Notes: a model not told the origin generated them from the sequence alone. Counted from the first letter of the stretch, positions 42,783-52,398 are shown. The stretch: DNA of 64,000 nucleotides from Acidimicrobiales bacterium (GCA_035630295.1 DASQKY010000020.1:109046-173045), one strand, 5' to 3'. A program made the numbers and translations.

Positions 42783-43883
42783 TCAGGCGGGGGGGAACAG
42801 GTCGACCACGGCCAGGAGCCGGTCGTTGAGCAGGTCGATGTCGTCGGCCGCGGTCTTGCCCTGGCGGAACAGCACCAGGTCCCGGGTGGGCGACATGAGC
42901 AGGCGCTGGCCCTCGAAGCCGTGGGCCATGAACATGCCGTCGTCCCGGTGGGGGCGGGCCCACCAGTGGGCCCCGTGGTACATGCCCTCGTCCACGGAGC
43001 GGGGGGTGCGGCCGTGGTCGATCCAGTCGGGGGCCACCACCTCCCGGCCGTCCCAGGTGCCGCCCCGCAGCACCAGCAGCCCCAGCCGGAGCCAGTCCCG
43101 GGCCACCATGTCCACGTGCGACGAGGCCACCCACGTGCCCCGCCCGTCCAGCCCGAAGGTGGCCGAGGCCCCGAGGGGGGCCAGGATCGCCTCCTGGACC
43201 CAGGAGGTCATGGCCTCGCCATCCAGGCCCAGGGTGTCCTGGAGGGCCCGGGCCACGATGTTGGTGGTGCCCGACGAGTAGCAGTAGGCCTCCGGCGACC
43301 CGGGCCGCTGCACCAGGGGGAACGAGGCGGCGAAGGCGGCCATGTCGGCCGAGGCCTCGCCCCCGTAGAGCATGGTGATGACGTCCGGCAGGGGCGCCCC
43401 CTCGGCGGCCACGTACTCCTCCACCCAGGCCAGGCCCGGGCGCATGGCCAGCAGGTCGTCCCAGGTGATGGCCCGCCGGGGGTCGCCCTCGCCCTGCCAG
43501 GTCGGCACCGGGGCCGGGGCCGCCTCGTCCAGGAGGCCCTGGCCCCGGGCCACCCCGACGGCCAGGTGGAGGACGCTCTTGGCCATCGACCACGAGTAGA
43601 GGGGGTCGGTGGGGCCCAGGGGCCCGGGCTGCACGCCGGCCAGCTCGGCCAGCGGCCCCATCTCCCGGTGGCCGTAGCGCTCGACCACGATCCGGCCCCG
43701 GTGCACGATGGCCAGGGCGTTGGTGTGGCCCACGGCCGGCTCGGTGCCCGGCCCGACGAGGGCATCGATCCTGGCCTCCAGGCCCCCGTCGAGCGCTTCG
43801 GCCGGCGGCGCCGCCTCCTCCCACCCCTCCGTGGGCCAGGCCACGCCGGCCGGCTGGGACGGGAAGGGGAGCAGGTCGGGCAC
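42783..43883 (-). CDS. Serine hydrolase, class C beta-lactamase-like
   Basis: A 366-residue penicillin-binding-fold esterase/hydrolase. The catalytic SxxK is SWSMAKSVLHLAVG near residue 100, YxN-like is YSSGTTNIVA, and the C-terminal motif region is HGFEGQRLLMSP. There is no signal peptide. Family members include 6-aminohexanoate-dimer hydrolase and EstB-type esterases, so a true beta-lactamase is unlikely. GTG 43883 is chosen since it lies 6 bases after TACCGT; the open frame begins 9 codons earlier. Confidence 0.83.
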   Translation of the reverse strand: MPDLLPFPSQPAGVAWPTEGWEEAAPPAEALDGGLEARIDALVGPGTEPAVGHTNALAIVHRGRIVVERYGHREMGPLAELAGVQPGPLGPTDPLYSWSMAKSVLHLAVGVARGQGLLDEAAPAPVPTWQGEGDPRRAITWDDLLAMRPGLAWVEEYVAAEGAPLPDVITMLYGGEASADMAAFAASFPLVQRPGSPEAYCYSSGTTNIVARALQDTLGLDGEAMTSWVQEAILAPLGASATFGLDGRGTWVASSHVDMVARDWLRLGLLVLRGGTWDGREVVAPDWIDHGRTPRSVDEGMYHGAHWWARPHRDDGMFMAHGFEGQRLLMSPTRDLVLFRQGKTAADDIDLLNDRLLAVVDLFPPA

Positions 43884-43889
43884 CGGCGG

Positions 43890-43895
43890 ACGGTA
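43890..43895 (-). promoter_or_regulatory. Leaderless -10 box for serine hydrolase
   Basis: TACCGT on the minus strand ends 6 bases before the GTG at 43883. Confidence 0.6.
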
Positions 43896-43950
43896 GCAAG
43901 CGCCCCTCATCGCAGTTGGTGGCGGGGGCCCGGCGTGGCACCCTCACCAG

Positions 43951-45558
43951 GTGCTGACGGTCAACGGGCTCCGGGTCGATGTGGGGGGGACGATCCTCCT
44001 CGACGGCGTCTCCTTCACCGTCCGCGCCGGCGACAAGGTCGGCCTGGTGGGCCGCAACGGGGCGGGCAAGACGACCATGCTCAAGCTGCTGGGCGGGGCC
44101 GGTGAGCCGTCGCGGGGGAGCGTGCGCCGCGAGGGCGGCCTGGGCTACCTGCCCCAGGACCCCCGGCTCGACGGGGTGCCCGACACCCGCACCGGCCTGG
44201 AGCACGTCCTGTCCGGCCGGGGCCTGGACGAGGCCATCGTCCGCCTGGAGAAGCTGCGGGTCCGCATGGAGGAGGACCCCTCGGACCGGGCCGTCGAGCG
44301 CTACACCCGGGCCGAGGAGCGGTTCCGGATGGACGGCGGCTACCAGGCCGAGAGCGAGGTGCGCCGCCTGGCCGCCGGGCTGGGCCTGCCCGATGACCGC
44401 CTCGACCTCCCCGTCACCTCGCTGTCGGGCGGCCAGCGCCGCCGGGTCGAGCTGGCCCGCATCCTCTTCGCCGGCAGCGACCTGCTCCTCCTGGACGAGC
44501 CCACCAACCACCTCGACACCGACGCCAAGGAGTGGCTGCTCGAGTACATGCGCCGCTACCGGGGTGGCCTGCTGGTCATCAGCCACGACCTCGACCTCCT
44601 CGACGAGGCCATCACCCGGGTCATCCACCTGGACCGGGCGGGCCACGAGGAGCTGGGCACCATGCACGAGTACAAGGGCACGTACTCCCAGTACCAGCGC
44701 CAGCGGGCCGCCGACGAGGACCGCCTGCGCAAGGAGGCCGCGGCCCGGGCCAAGGAGGTCGACCGGCTGCAGAACATCGTGGACCGCTTCGGGGCCAAGG
44801 CTACCAAGGCGGCCATGGCCCACAGCCTGGAGAAGCGCATCGCCCGCATCCAGGACGGCGCCACCGACGCCCCCCGGCGCCAGCAGGTGGCCCGGGTGCG
44901 CTTCCCCGACCCGCCCCACGCCGGGCGCACGGTGCTGGAGGTGGCCGACCTGTCGGTGGCCTACGGCGACCTGCGGGTCTTCGACGGCGTGCGCTTCTCC
45001 ATGGGGCGGGGCGAGCGCATGGTGGTCATGGGGTTCAACGGGGCCGGCAAGACCAGCCTGCTGCGCTCCCTGGCCGCGGTGCAGGAGCCGACCAGCGGCG
45101 AGGTGCGGCCCGGCCTCAACGTGTCGATCGGCTACTACGCCCAGGAGCACGAGGGCATCGACGCCCACCGGACCCTGCTCGACCAGCTCCGCGACGCCGC
45201 CACCGGCCAGAGCGAGAGCGAGCTGCGGGGCCTGCTGGGCATGTTCGGCCTGACCGGCGACAAGGTGTTCCAGGCCGCCGGCACCCTCTCCGGCGGCGAG
45301 AAGACCAAGCTGGCCCTGTGCCAGCTGGTGGCCGGGCGCCACAACCTGCTCCTGCTGGACGAGCCCACCAACAACCTGGACCCGGGCTCACGGGAGGCGG
45401 TGGCCTCCTCGCTGGCCGGCTGGCCGGGGAGCATCATCCTGGTGAGCCACGACACCGACTTCGTGCGGGCCCTTCGCCCGGACCGGGCCCTGCTCATGCC
45501 CGACGGCCACGTCGACCACTGGTCCGACGACCTGCTGGAGATGGTGGCCCTGGCCTGA
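43951..45558 (+). CDS. ABC-F family ATPase
   Basis: Ribosome-associated ATPase of 535 residues with two nucleotide-binding domains and no membrane part. Domain 1 has GRNGAGKTTMLKLL, SLSGGQRRRVELAR, LLLDEPTNHLDTDA; domain 2 has GFNGAGKTSLLRSL, TLSGGEKTKLALCQL, LLLDEPTNNLDPGS. The linker at about 235-310 is charged and helical. ABC-F proteins clear or modulate stalled ribosomes, and some give antibiotic resistance. A CACCCT box ends 6 bases before the GTG. It is convergent with the fumarase. Confidence 0.92.
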   Translation: MLTVNGLRVDVGGTILLDGVSFTVRAGDKVGLVGRNGAGKTTMLKLLGGAGEPSRGSVRREGGLGYLPQDPRLDGVPDTRTGLEHVLSGRGLDEAIVRLEKLRVRMEEDPSDRAVERYTRAEERFRMDGGYQAESEVRRLAAGLGLPDDRLDLPVTSLSGGQRRRVELARILFAGSDLLLLDEPTNHLDTDAKEWLLEYMRRYRGGLLVISHDLDLLDEAITRVIHLDRAGHEELGTMHEYKGTYSQYQRQRAADEDRLRKEAAARAKEVDRLQNIVDRFGAKATKAAMAHSLEKRIARIQDGATDAPRRQQVARVRFPDPPHAGRTVLEVADLSVAYGDLRVFDGVRFSMGRGERMVVMGFNGAGKTSLLRSLAAVQEPTSGEVRPGLNVSIGYYAQEHEGIDAHRTLLDQLRDAATGQSESELRGLLGMFGLTGDKVFQAAGTLSGGEKTKLALCQLVAGRHNLLLLDEPTNNLDPGSREAVASSLAGWPGSIILVSHDTDFVRALRPDRALLMPDGHVDHWSDDLLEMVALA

Positions 45559-45568
45559 CCCCGGCCGG

Positions 45569-47224
45569 TCAGCGGGGCGGGCGCATGAGCTTGGCGCCCA
45601 GGTCGACCGGGCGGGACACCTCGGCGAAGAAGTCGTTGCCCTTGTCGTCCACCACCACGAAGGCGGGGAAGTCCTCGACCTGGATGCGCCACACCGCCTC
45701 CATGCCCAGCTCCGGGTACTCGAGCACCTCGACCCTGCGGATGCAGTCCCGGGCCAGGCGGGCCGCGGGCCCGCCCACCGAGCCCAGGTAGAAGCCGCCG
45801 TGGCGCCGGCAGGCGTCGGTGACCTGCTGGCTGCGGTTGCCCTTGGCCAGCATGACCAGCGAGCCCCCGGCGGCCTGGAAGCGCTCGACGTAGGCGTCCA
45901 TGCGCCCGGCGGTGGTGGGCCCGAAGGAGCCCGAGGCGTAGCCCTCGGGGGTCTTGGCCGGCCCGGCGTAGTACACGGGGTGGTCCTGCAGGTACCGGGG
46001 CATGGCCTCGCCGGCGTCGAGGCGCTCGGCGATCTTGGCGTGGGCGATGTCGCGGGCCACCACCACGGTGCCGGTGAGGGAGAGCCGGGTCTTGACCGGG
46101 TGCCGGGCCAGCTCGGCCCGGATCTCGGCCATGGGCCGGTCCAGGTCGACCCGGACCACGTCGCCGCCCAGGCCCTCGTCGGTGACCTCGGGCAGGTACC
46201 GGGCCGGGTCGCGCTCCAGCTCCTCCAGGAAGACGCCCTCGGCGGTGATCTTGGCCCGGGCCTGGCGGTCGGCCGAGCACGACACGGCCACCGCCACCGG
46301 GCACGACGCCCCGTGGCGGGGCAGGCGCACGACCCGCACGTCGTGGCAGAAGTACTTGCCCCCGAACTGGGCCCCGATGCCGAAGGCCTGGGTGAGGCGC
46401 AGGACCTCCTCCTCCAGCTCCAGGTCGCGGAACCCGTGCCCGGCGGCCGAGCCCTCGGTGGGCAGCGCGTCGAGGTAGCGGGCCGAGGCCAGCTTGGCCG
46501 TCTCCAGCGCCGATTCGGCCGAGGTGCCGCCGATGACCACGGCCAGGTGGTACGGCGGGCAGGCCGAGGTGCCCAGCAGGCGCAGCTTGTCGTCCAGGAA
46601 GGCCATCAACCGGGCCGGGGAGAGCAGGGCCTTGGTCTCCTGGAACAGGAACGACTTGTTGGCCGAGCCGCCGCCCTTGGCCATGAACAGGAACGAGTAC
46701 TGGGCCCCGTCCACCGCCGCGATCTTCACCTCGGCCGGCAGGTTGGTCCCGGTGTTGGCCTCGTCCCACGTGGTCAGGGGGGCCATCTGCGAGTAGCGCA
46801 GGTTGTGGCGCTGGTAGGTGTCGAAGATGCCCCGGCTGAGGGCCTCCTCGTCGCCCCCGCCGGTGAGCACCAGCTCGCCCTTCTTGGCCTTGACGATGGC
46901 CGTCCCCGTGTCCTGGCACATGGGCAGGATGCCGCCGGCGGCTACGTTGGCGTTCTGGAGCAGGTCGGTGGCCACGAAGCGGTCGTTCGCCGAGGCCTCG
47001 GGGTCGTCGAGGATGCGGGCCAGCTGGGCCAGGTGCCCCGGGCGCAGGTGGTGGGCGATGTCGTGCATGGCCTCGGCGGCCAGCGCGGTGAGCACCCGGG
47101 GCTCGACGGTGAGGAAGGTGCGGCCCGCGGCCTCCACGGTGGCCACGCCGTCGTCACCCAGGGCGCGATACGAGGTGGGGTCGGGCCCGGTGGGCAGCAG
47201 CGGCGTGTAGGTGAAGTCGGTCAT
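45569..47224 (-). CDS. Class I (iron-sulfur) fumarate hydratase
   Basis: Interconverts fumarate and malate using a [4Fe-4S] cluster. The full-length 551-residue protein is the fused alpha-beta form: [52 protein letters not shown] and [17 protein letters not shown] supply the cluster and active-site regions; the C-terminal domain has [20 protein letters not shown] and [16 protein letters not shown] class II enzyme is encoded 1.8 kb away, so this cell can switch between oxygen-sensitive and oxygen-stable forms. The ATG has no strong Shine-Dalgarno. Confidence 0.93.
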   Translation of the reverse strand: MTDFTYTPLLPTGPDPTSYRALGDDGVATVEAAGRTFLTVEPRVLTALAAEAMHDIAHHLRPGHLAQLARILDDPEASANDRFVATDLLQNANVAAGGILPMCQDTGTAIVKAKKGELVLTGGGDEEALSRGIFDTYQRHNLRYSQMAPLTTWDEANTGTNLPAEVKIAAVDGAQYSFLFMAKGGGSANKSFLFQETKALLSPARLMAFLDDKLRLLGTSACPPYHLAVVIGGTSAESALETAKLASARYLDALPTEGSAAGHGFRDLELEEEVLRLTQAFGIGAQFGGKYFCHDVRVVRLPRHGASCPVAVAVSCSADRQARAKITAEGVFLEELERDPARYLPEVTDEGLGGDVVRVDLDRPMAEIRAELARHPVKTRLSLTGTVVVARDIAHAKIAERLDAGEAMPRYLQDHPVYYAGPAKTPEGYASGSFGPTTAGRMDAYVERFQAAGGSLVMLAKGNRSQQVTDACRRHGGFYLGSVGGPAARLARDCIRRVEVLEYPELGMEAVWRIQVEDFPAFVVVDDKGNDFFAEVSRPVDLGAKLMRPPR

Positions 47225-47241
47225 CGGGCCCCCGGGGCGCT

Positions 47242-47277
47242 GTGGATCCGCCCGGCGGCGGGGCCGGGCGGATCCAC
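47242..47277. terminator. Perfect 15-pair hairpin
   Basis: GTGGATCCGCCCGGC (47242-47256) pairs exactly with GCCGGGCGGATCCAC (47263-47277) around six bases. It lies between the stress-type coiled-coil gene and the class I fumarase, both on the minus strand. It could end the former or sit in the leader of the latter, whose ATG is 17 bases further on. Confidence 0.6.
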
Positions 47278-47343
47278 GGTACGGCCGGGCCCGGGGAGCG
47301 GGCCATCCGGGCCGGCGGCCCGGCGGTCCGGGGAGCGGTCCGG

Positions 47344-47967
47344 TCAGCGGCTGCTCTTGCGGGCCGCCTTGGTGGCCCGGGCCTTGGAGTCGGCCTGGCG
47401 GGCGGCCCGGGTCCGGGAGGCGGCCGCCTTCTCCTTGGCCAGGGCCTTCTCCTCGGCGGTGAGGGCCTTGGCCCGGGACCGGCGGGCCTGGCGGTTCCGG
47501 GCCTGCTCGGCCTGCTCCTCGGCGTCCCGGGCCCGGCGCTCGGCCTGGCGGGCCTCGGCGTCGGCCCGGCGCTTGGCCTCGGACTTCTCGCGCTCGATGG
47601 CGCGGCTGCGCTCGGCCTCTTGGCGCTCGGCCTGCTCCTCGGCCCGGCGGGCCGCGGCGGTGCGGTCCCGGAGGGCCTCGTCGGCCTCGCCCCGCTTGGC
47701 CGCGGCCTCGGCCTCGAGGTCGGCGGCCTGGCGCAGGCGGGTGACCTTGGCCCGGAGCAGCCGGCCCTCCTCGGCCAGCACGGTGTCGCCCAGGACGGTG
47801 CCGGCGACCAGCTTGAGCTGGGCCTCCAGGCCCTCGAAGACGAGCGTGGGCGGCCACTCCTCGTCCTGGCCGTGGCCGGTGACGGTCTCGACCGCGGTGA
47901 GCGGCAGTCGCGCTGCGGCGACGCTGAGGCGCACGGTGGTGCGGGGGATCTGCTGGATGGTGGGCAT
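47344..47967 (-). CDS. Charged coiled-coil protein
   Basis: A 207-residue protein of unknown function. The first 60 residues are mixed ([20 protein letters not shown]), then [19 protein letters not shown] resembles a CsbD-like stress motif. From about residue 80 to the end it is a nearly continuous Ala/Glu/Arg/Lys coiled coil finishing in a basic tail. It appears paralogous to the next gene upstream. The ATG at 47967 is preceded by GAGGTGA; a GTG at 47976 overlapping the upstream stop is the alternative. Confidence 0.65.
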   Translation of the reverse strand: MPTIQQIPRTTVRLSVAAARLPLTAVETVTGHGQDEEWPPTLVFEGLEAQLKLVAGTVLGDTVLAEEGRLLRAKVTRLRQAADLEAEAAAKRGEADEALRDRTAAARRAEEQAERQEAERSRAIEREKSEAKRRADAEARQAERRARDAEEQAEQARNRQARRSRAKALTAEEKALAKEKAAASRTRAARQADSKARATKAARKSSR

Positions 47968-47972
47968 GGGGG

Positions 47973-48482
47973 TCACCTCTCCTGGACGGTGTCGGCGGCG
48001 GCGTCGAGGACCTCGGCCTGGCGGCGGGCCCGTTCGGCCTCGCCTTCGAGCGTGTCGGCCTCCTGGTGCTCCTCGGCCCGGTCCCGGGCCGCCTCCACGC
48101 GCTGGTGGGCGGCGGCCCGCCCGGCCGCCCGGGTCTCGGCCTCGACGGCCTGCTCCCGGCCGGCGGCCTGGGCCTCGATGCGGGCCTCGCGCTTCTGGCG
48201 CTCCTCCTCGATGCGCTGCTGGCGCCGGTCGGCGGTCTCCTCGTCGGCCAGGCGGCGGCGCTCGGCCTCCAGGTCGTGCTCCCGCTGGGCCAGCTCGGCG
48301 TCCTCGGCGTCCTGGGCGGCCTGGGCCTCGAGCCGGTTGGCGTCGTCCAGGGCCTCGGCCTTCTCGGTGTGGAGCCGGCCCTCGCGGGCCAGGTCCTCGT
48401 CGCCGGTGACGGCGCCGGCCAGGCCCTTGGCCGCGCCCTTCACGCGTTCGACGAGGGGGCTGTCGTCGGTGGGTGGGGTCAT
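47973..48482 (-). CDS. CsbD-like coiled-coil stress protein
   Basis: A 169-residue protein whose N-terminus ([20 protein letters not shown], then [15 protein letters not shown]) fits the CsbD general-stress family. The rest is a long acidic/basic coiled coil ([15 protein letters not shown]). It is translationally close to the next gene, which shares the same design. An inverted repeat about 80 bases upstream may be an operator. The function of CsbD proteins is unknown; expression in general stress is known for Bacillus. Confidence 0.72.
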   Translation of the reverse strand: MTPPTDDSPLVERVKGAAKGLAGAVTGDEDLAREGRLHTEKAEALDDANRLEAQAAQDAEDAELAQREHDLEAERRRLADEETADRRQQRIEEERQKREARIEAQAAGREQAVEAETRAAGRAAAHQRVEAARDRAEEHQEADTLEGEAERARRQAEVLDAAADTVQER

Positions 48483-48560
48483 GGGAACCTCGGGGGGTGG
48501 GATCGGGGGGGAGGCGTTCGCCTCCGGGACCGTGCTGCCCCCAGCAAGCAGGACGACGCA

Positions 48561-48578
48561 GATCGCGAACGTGCGATC
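48561..48578. promoter_or_regulatory. Inverted repeat in divergent promoter region
   Basis: GATCGC-GAACGT-GCGATC, perfect six-base arms. It lies 80 bases upstream of the CsbD-like gene and 64 bases upstream of the divergent DUF1360 gene, so it could control both. Confidence 0.45.
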
Positions 48579-48641
48579 GGTCACGTCGGTCCCGGGTCCC
48601 CCCAGGTGCGTGAGCGGGGCCGGCGGGGGCAGTCCCCCGTC

Positions 48642-49019
48642 GTGCGTTCCTCCTCCCGGTCCCCGTCCGAGCCCTTGGAGCTGGTGGTCGACGCCCTGGC
48701 CGCCTATCGCCTGACCCGGTTGGCCACGGCCGACGTCATCAGCGAGCCGTGGCGGCGCTCCCTGGTCGATCGCATGGTGCCGGACGGCCCCGAGACCCAG
48801 GAGGCCCTCGGCTCGGACACGGCCCAGCAGGTGGTCGACCAGTTGGCCGACCCCCCGAAGCTGGCCCGCCTGGTCACCTGCCGCTGGTGCGCCGGCATGT
48901 GGATCGCCGGGAGCGTGGTGGCGGCCCGGCGGGCCGCCCCCCGGGCCTGGGCTCCCGTGGCCACCGCCCTGGCCCTGTCGGCTGCGGCCAGCCTCCTGGC
49001 CCGGGCCGAGGACGACTGA
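48642..49019 (+). CDS. DUF1360 small membrane protein
   Basis: A 125-residue protein. It has LVVDALAAYRLTRLATADVI at the start, the cysteine pair in TCRWCAGMWIAG, and a hydrophobic C-terminal helix (WAPVATALALSAAASLLA), all typical of the DUF1360 family, where the C-x-W-C-x-G-x-W motif sits at a membrane surface. Function unknown; relatives include a Bacillus spore-related protein. The GTG is the first start in frame after a GC-rich leader. FumC follows after 44 bases. Confidence 0.72.
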   Translation: MRSSSRSPSEPLELVVDALAAYRLTRLATADVISEPWRRSLVDRMVPDGPETQEALGSDTAQQVVDQLADPPKLARLVTCRWCAGMWIAGSVVAARRAAPRAWAPVATALALSAAASLLARAEDD

Positions 49020-49063
49020 CCGTGGCCGGCGCGGGCCGGGGCCGCGGGCGGTAGACCGGGGCC

Positions 49064-50455
49064 ATGGCCGACGAGGACGGGTTCCGGACCGAGCGCGACA
49101 CCATGGGGGAGGTGCGGGTGCCGGCCGCGGCCCGGTGGGGGGCGCAGACGCAGCGGGCGGTCGAGAACTTCCCCGTGTCGGGCCTGCGGGTGGCCCCCGC
49201 CCTGATCCACGCCCTGGGGGCGGTCAAGGCGGCCGCGGCCGAGGTCAACGGGCGCCTGGGCGTCGTCGACGAGGACGTGGCCGCGGCCATCGCCGCCGCC
49301 GCCGGCGAGGTGGCCCAGGGCCGGTGGGACGACGAGTTCCCGGTCGACGTGTTCCAGACCGGGTCGGGCACGTCCACCAACATGAACGCCAACGAGGTGA
49401 TCGCGGCCCTGGCCGGCGAGCGCCTGGGCCGCCCGGTGCACCCCAACGACGAGGTCAACGCCTCGCAGTCCTCCAACGACGTGTTCCCCACGGCCATCCA
49501 CGTGGCCGCCGCGGTGGGCGTCCGCCACCGGCTGCTGCCGGCCCTGGACCACCTGGCCGCCGCCCTGCGCCGCAAGGCCGACGAGACCGCCGAGGTGGTG
49601 AAGGCCGGGCGCACCCACCTCATGGACGCCACCCCGGTGACCCTGGGCCAGGAGATGGACGGCTACGCCGCCCAGGTCGAGGCGGCCCGGGCCCGCCTGG
49701 CCGCCACCCTGCCCCGGGTGGGGCAGCTGCCGCTGGGGGGGACGGCCACCGGCACCGGGCTGAACGCCCCCGAGGGCTACGCCGCGGCCGCCATCGCCCT
49801 GGTGGCCGAGCGGCTCGACGTGGAGCTGGTGGAGGCCCCCGACCACTTCGCGGCCCAGGGGGGGCGCGACGAGCTGGCCAGCCTGTCGGGCGAGCTGCGG
49901 GCCCTGGGCGCCGGCCTGCTCAAGGTGGCCAACGACCTGCGCTGGATGGCCTCGGGCCCCCGCACCGGCCTGGCCGAGATCCGCCTGCCCGATCTCCAGC
50001 CCGGTTCGTCGATCATGCCCGGCAAGGTGAACCCGGTGATCCCCGAGGCGGTCAGCCAGGTGGTGGCCCAGGTCCACGGCAACGACACCGCGGTGGCCTT
50101 CGCCGCCAGCCAGGGCAACTTCGAGCTCAACGTGTTCCTGCCGGTGATCGCCCGCGGCCTGCTCGAGTCGGTCGACCTGCTGGCCTCGGTGAGCCGGCTG
50201 TTCGCCGACCGCTGCATCGACGGCATCGAGGCCGACGTGGACCGCTGCCGGGCCTACGCCGAGGCCACCCCCCAGGCCGCCACCGCCCTCAACCCGGTGC
50301 TGGGCTACGAGAGGGTGGCCGCCCTGGTGAAGGAGAGCGCGGCCACCGGCCGCTCGATCCGCGAGGTGGTGCTGGACGCCGGGTTGCTGGACGAGGCCGA
50401 GCTGGACCGGGCCCTGGACCTGCTGGCCCTCACCCGGGGCGGCCGGCCGTCCTGA
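49064..50455 (+). CDS. fumC: Class II fumarate hydratase
   Basis: Oxygen-stable, metal-free fumarase of the citric acid cycle, 463 residues. Signatures: [51 protein letters not shown] and the catalytic loop [30 protein letters not shown] is also typical. Aspartase and argininosuccinate lyase share the fold, but the [12 protein letters not shown] and [12 protein letters not shown] forms are those of fumarase. TAGACC a few bases ahead of the ATG is a weak -10 match. It is the second fumarase in the window. Confidence 0.93.
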   Translation: MADEDGFRTERDTMGEVRVPAAARWGAQTQRAVENFPVSGLRVAPALIHALGAVKAAAAEVNGRLGVVDEDVAAAIAAAAGEVAQGRWDDEFPVDVFQTGSGTSTNMNANEVIAALAGERLGRPVHPNDEVNASQSSNDVFPTAIHVAAAVGVRHRLLPALDHLAAALRRKADETAEVVKAGRTHLMDATPVTLGQEMDGYAAQVEAARARLAATLPRVGQLPLGGTATGTGLNAPEGYAAAAIALVAERLDVELVEAPDHFAAQGGRDELASLSGELRALGAGLLKVANDLRWMASGPRTGLAEIRLPDLQPGSSIMPGKVNPVIPEAVSQVVAQVHGNDTAVAFAASQGNFELNVFLPVIARGLLESVDLLASVSRLFADRCIDGIEADVDRCRAYAEATPQAATALNPVLGYERVAALVKESAATGRSIREVVLDAGLLDEAELDRALDLLALTRGGRPS

Positions 50456-50485
50456 CCGGGCGGGCCCGGCCCGGCCTGGCCGGGG

Positions 50486-50977
50486 TCAAGTCGCCGGGGA
50501 GCCGGCGAAGGGCCCCGGGGCCCCGGGGGGCGGGACCTCGACCCGCGACCACGACATCATGCGGGTCAGCTCGCCGATGGCGGCGTCCCACTCGGCCGGG
50601 TCCCAGCCCTCGGCCACGCTGACCACCACCCGGTCCTGGCGCAGGTGCACGAAGGCGGGCAGGTGGGCCAGGCCGACGCCGGCCACGAAGGACCGGTCGG
50701 GGTCGCAGAAGGTGAGCAGGTCGTCGGCCCACGGGCCCAGGAAGGTGCGGGCGTCCGCCGCGTCGGAGGTGACGACCCAGGCCACGCGGCAGTCGGCCTC
50801 CCGGAACTCGGTGAGGAGGCGCCCGGCGGTGTCGAGGAGCCAGGCGCTCTCGGAGGTGAACGGGTCGATGACCACCACGGCGAGCTGGAAGGTGGTCAGC
50901 CAGTCGTCGAGGCTGGCCACGTCGCCGCTCAGGGCGGTGAGGGACACGCTGTCGGGGACCTGCTCAGCCACGGGCAC
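50486..50977 (-). CDS. Thioredoxin-fold-like protein lacking a CxxC
   Basis: A 163-residue soluble protein resembling the redoxin fold: LAVVVIDPFTSESAWLLDT, CRVAWVVTSDAADARTFLG, FVAGVGLAHLPAFVHLRQD and a C-terminal WDPAEWDAAIGEL as in thiol-disulfide-like proteins (cis-Pro in LPAF). The usual catalytic CxxC position is SESAW, so it is not an ordinary thiol oxidoreductase. The GTG lies 6 bases after TACCTT. Function unknown. Confidence 0.65.
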   Translation of the reverse strand: MPVAEQVPDSVSLTALSGDVASLDDWLTTFQLAVVVIDPFTSESAWLLDTAGRLLTEFREADCRVAWVVTSDAADARTFLGPWADDLLTFCDPDRSFVAGVGLAHLPAFVHLRQDRVVVSVAEGWDPAEWDAAIGELTRMMSWSRVEVPPPGAPGPFAGSPAT

Positions 50978-50983
50978 GGCCCG

Positions 50984-50989
50984 AAGGTA
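50984..50989 (-). promoter_or_regulatory. Leaderless -10 box for thioredoxin-like gene
   Basis: TACCTT on the minus strand ends 6 bases before the GTG at 50977. Confidence 0.55.
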
Positions 50990-51038
50990 GCAACGGCGCC
51001 CGGTGGCCCCGAAACCGTCGGGGCCCGGGGGGTCGGGG

Positions 51039-51044
51039 TAGGTT
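51039..51044 (+). promoter_or_regulatory. -10 box for DUF2269-like gene
   Basis: TAGGTT lies 31 bases upstream of a TTG start that has its own GGAGGT site, so this promoter makes a short leader. Confidence 0.45.
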
Positions 51045-51075
51045 GCCGCGTCTTCCCCCTGCTCCGGAGGTCCCG

Positions 51076-51549
51076 TTGCTCGCCGCCATCTACGACTCGT
51101 TCCCCTACCGGTTGATGGTGCTGCTGCACATCTTCGCGGCGGTGGTGGCCTTCGCCCCGGCGTGGGTGTGGCCCGTGCTCAACGCCAAGATGCGCAAGGG
51201 CGAGGGGGTGCCGGGGTCGGTGCGGGCCCTGGTCCCGGTGCTGTCGGCCACCGTGTACGGCCCGGCCCTGATCCTCAACGGCGTGTTCGGGGCCCTGGCC
51301 GTGGTGCTCAGCCCCGACCCGGGCGGCCAGAAGCTGGTCGAGTTCTCCGACCCCTGGGTGTCGATCGCCCTCCTGCTGTGGTTCCTGATGCTGGGCATCC
51401 TGTTCCTGGCCCTCATCCCGGCCGAGCGCAAGGAGGCCCAGCAGGGGGCTTCGGTCGAGGCCGAGTCCCGGATCGCCATGTTCGGCGGCATGCTCCACCT
51501 GCTGTTCCTGCTCCAGCTCGTCAACATGATCTGGCAGCCGGGCGGCTAG
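51076..51549 (+). CDS. Four-helix integral membrane protein, TTG start
   Basis: A 157-residue membrane protein with four hydrophobic segments (about 12-32, 50-72, 88-110, 135-152): YRLMVLLHIFAAVVAFAPAW, ALVPVLSATVYGPALILNG, WVSIALLLWFLMLGILFLAL and MLHLLFLLQLVNMIW. It resembles DUF2269 or small haem/quinone-type membrane proteins, but the family is not certain. The start is TTG, set by GGAGGT four bases upstream; no ATG or GTG fits. An earlier TTG overlaps the -10 box and is rejected. Confidence 0.7.
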   Translation: MLAAIYDSFPYRLMVLLHIFAAVVAFAPAWVWPVLNAKMRKGEGVPGSVRALVPVLSATVYGPALILNGVFGALAVVLSPDPGGQKLVEFSDPWVSIALLLWFLMLGILFLALIPAERKEAQQGASVEAESRIAMFGGMLHLLFLLQLVNMIWQPGG

Positions 51550-51559
51550 CGCCGGGCCC

Positions 51560-52378
51560 GTGCACCCCATCGAGAGGCTCCGCGACGTGGCCCGCGCCCG
51601 CGGCGTCGACCCCGTGGACCTGGTGGCCGAGGCCGCCCACGCCCTCGGCGCCTTCGACGACGACCCGGCCGGGCTGGTGGCCGCCGCCCGCCGCCTGGTC
51701 GCCCGCCACCCGGCCGCCGGCGCCCTGTGGTGGATGTGCAGCCGGGTGCTGGTGGCGGCCGACCCGGCCGCCGAGGGACGGCGGGCCGCGGCCGAGGTGG
51801 AGGGCGACCCCACCGCCGCGGCGCTGGCCGCCGCCCTCCCCGACGAGGCCCGGGTGCTGGTCGTGGGCTGGCCCGGCACCGTGGTGCCGGCCCTGGCCCG
51901 GCGGGGCGACCTGGAGGTGCTGGCCGCCGACGACGGCACCGGCGTCGACGTGGGTCGGGTCCTGGCCCGGGTCGACGTCGACGTGGTCGACGTGCCCACC
52001 GAGGCGGTGGGGGCGGCGGCCGCCGCCGTGGACGTGGTGCTGATCGAGGCCGTGGCCGCCGGCCCGGCCGGGGCCCTGGCCGCCCGGGGGAGCCGGGCCG
52101 CGGCCGCCGTGGCCCGGGCCGCGGGGCGCACCGTGTGGCTGGTGGCCCCCGTGGGCCGGGTGCTGCCGGCGCCGCTGTTCGCGGCCTGCACCGACGCCGT
52201 GCTCGACACCGAGGAGCCCTGGGAGTCCGACCACGACCTGGTGCCGGGCCCCCTCGTCGACCGGGTGGTGGGGCCGGCCGGCCCGGTCGAGCCGACCGAG
52301 GGGCTGGGGCGCGCCACCTGCGGCGTGGCCTCCGAGCTGCTGCGCCCGGCCCGCACCCCCGGTTCCCACACGCCCTGA
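51560..52378 (+). CDS. Ala/Val-rich protein, possibly eIF-2B/MtnA-like fold
   Basis: A 272-residue soluble protein of uncertain function. The N-terminal half is helical (LVAEAAHALGAFDDDP, AALWWMCSRVLVAADP without the A repeats). The C-terminal half has strand-helix repeats typical of a Rossmann-like domain: ARVLVVGWPGTVVPALA, VDVVLIEAVAAGPAGAL, RTVWLVAPVGRVLPAPLF. The pattern recalls the initiation-factor-2B/methylthioribose-1-phosphate isomerase fold but lacks clear signature residues. GTG start 10 bases after the membrane gene's stop. Confidence 0.55.
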   Translation: MHPIERLRDVARARGVDPVDLVAEAAHALGAFDDDPAGLVAAARRLVARHPAAGALWWMCSRVLVAADPAAEGRRAAAEVEGDPTAAALAAALPDEARVLVVGWPGTVVPALARRGDLEVLAADDGTGVDVGRVLARVDVDVVDVPTEAVGAAAAAVDVVLIEAVAAGPAGALAARGSRAAAAVARAAGRTVWLVAPVGRVLPAPLFAACTDAVLDTEEPWESDHDLVPGPLVDRVVGPAGPVEPTEGLGRATCGVASELLRPARTPGSHTP

Positions 52379-52398
52379 CCACCGACCCTGGAGGCCCC

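Noticed and set aside
51043-51075. Earlier TTG start (51043) for the membrane protein
   Set aside because: It overlaps the TAGGTT -10 box, so it would lie upstream of the transcript.
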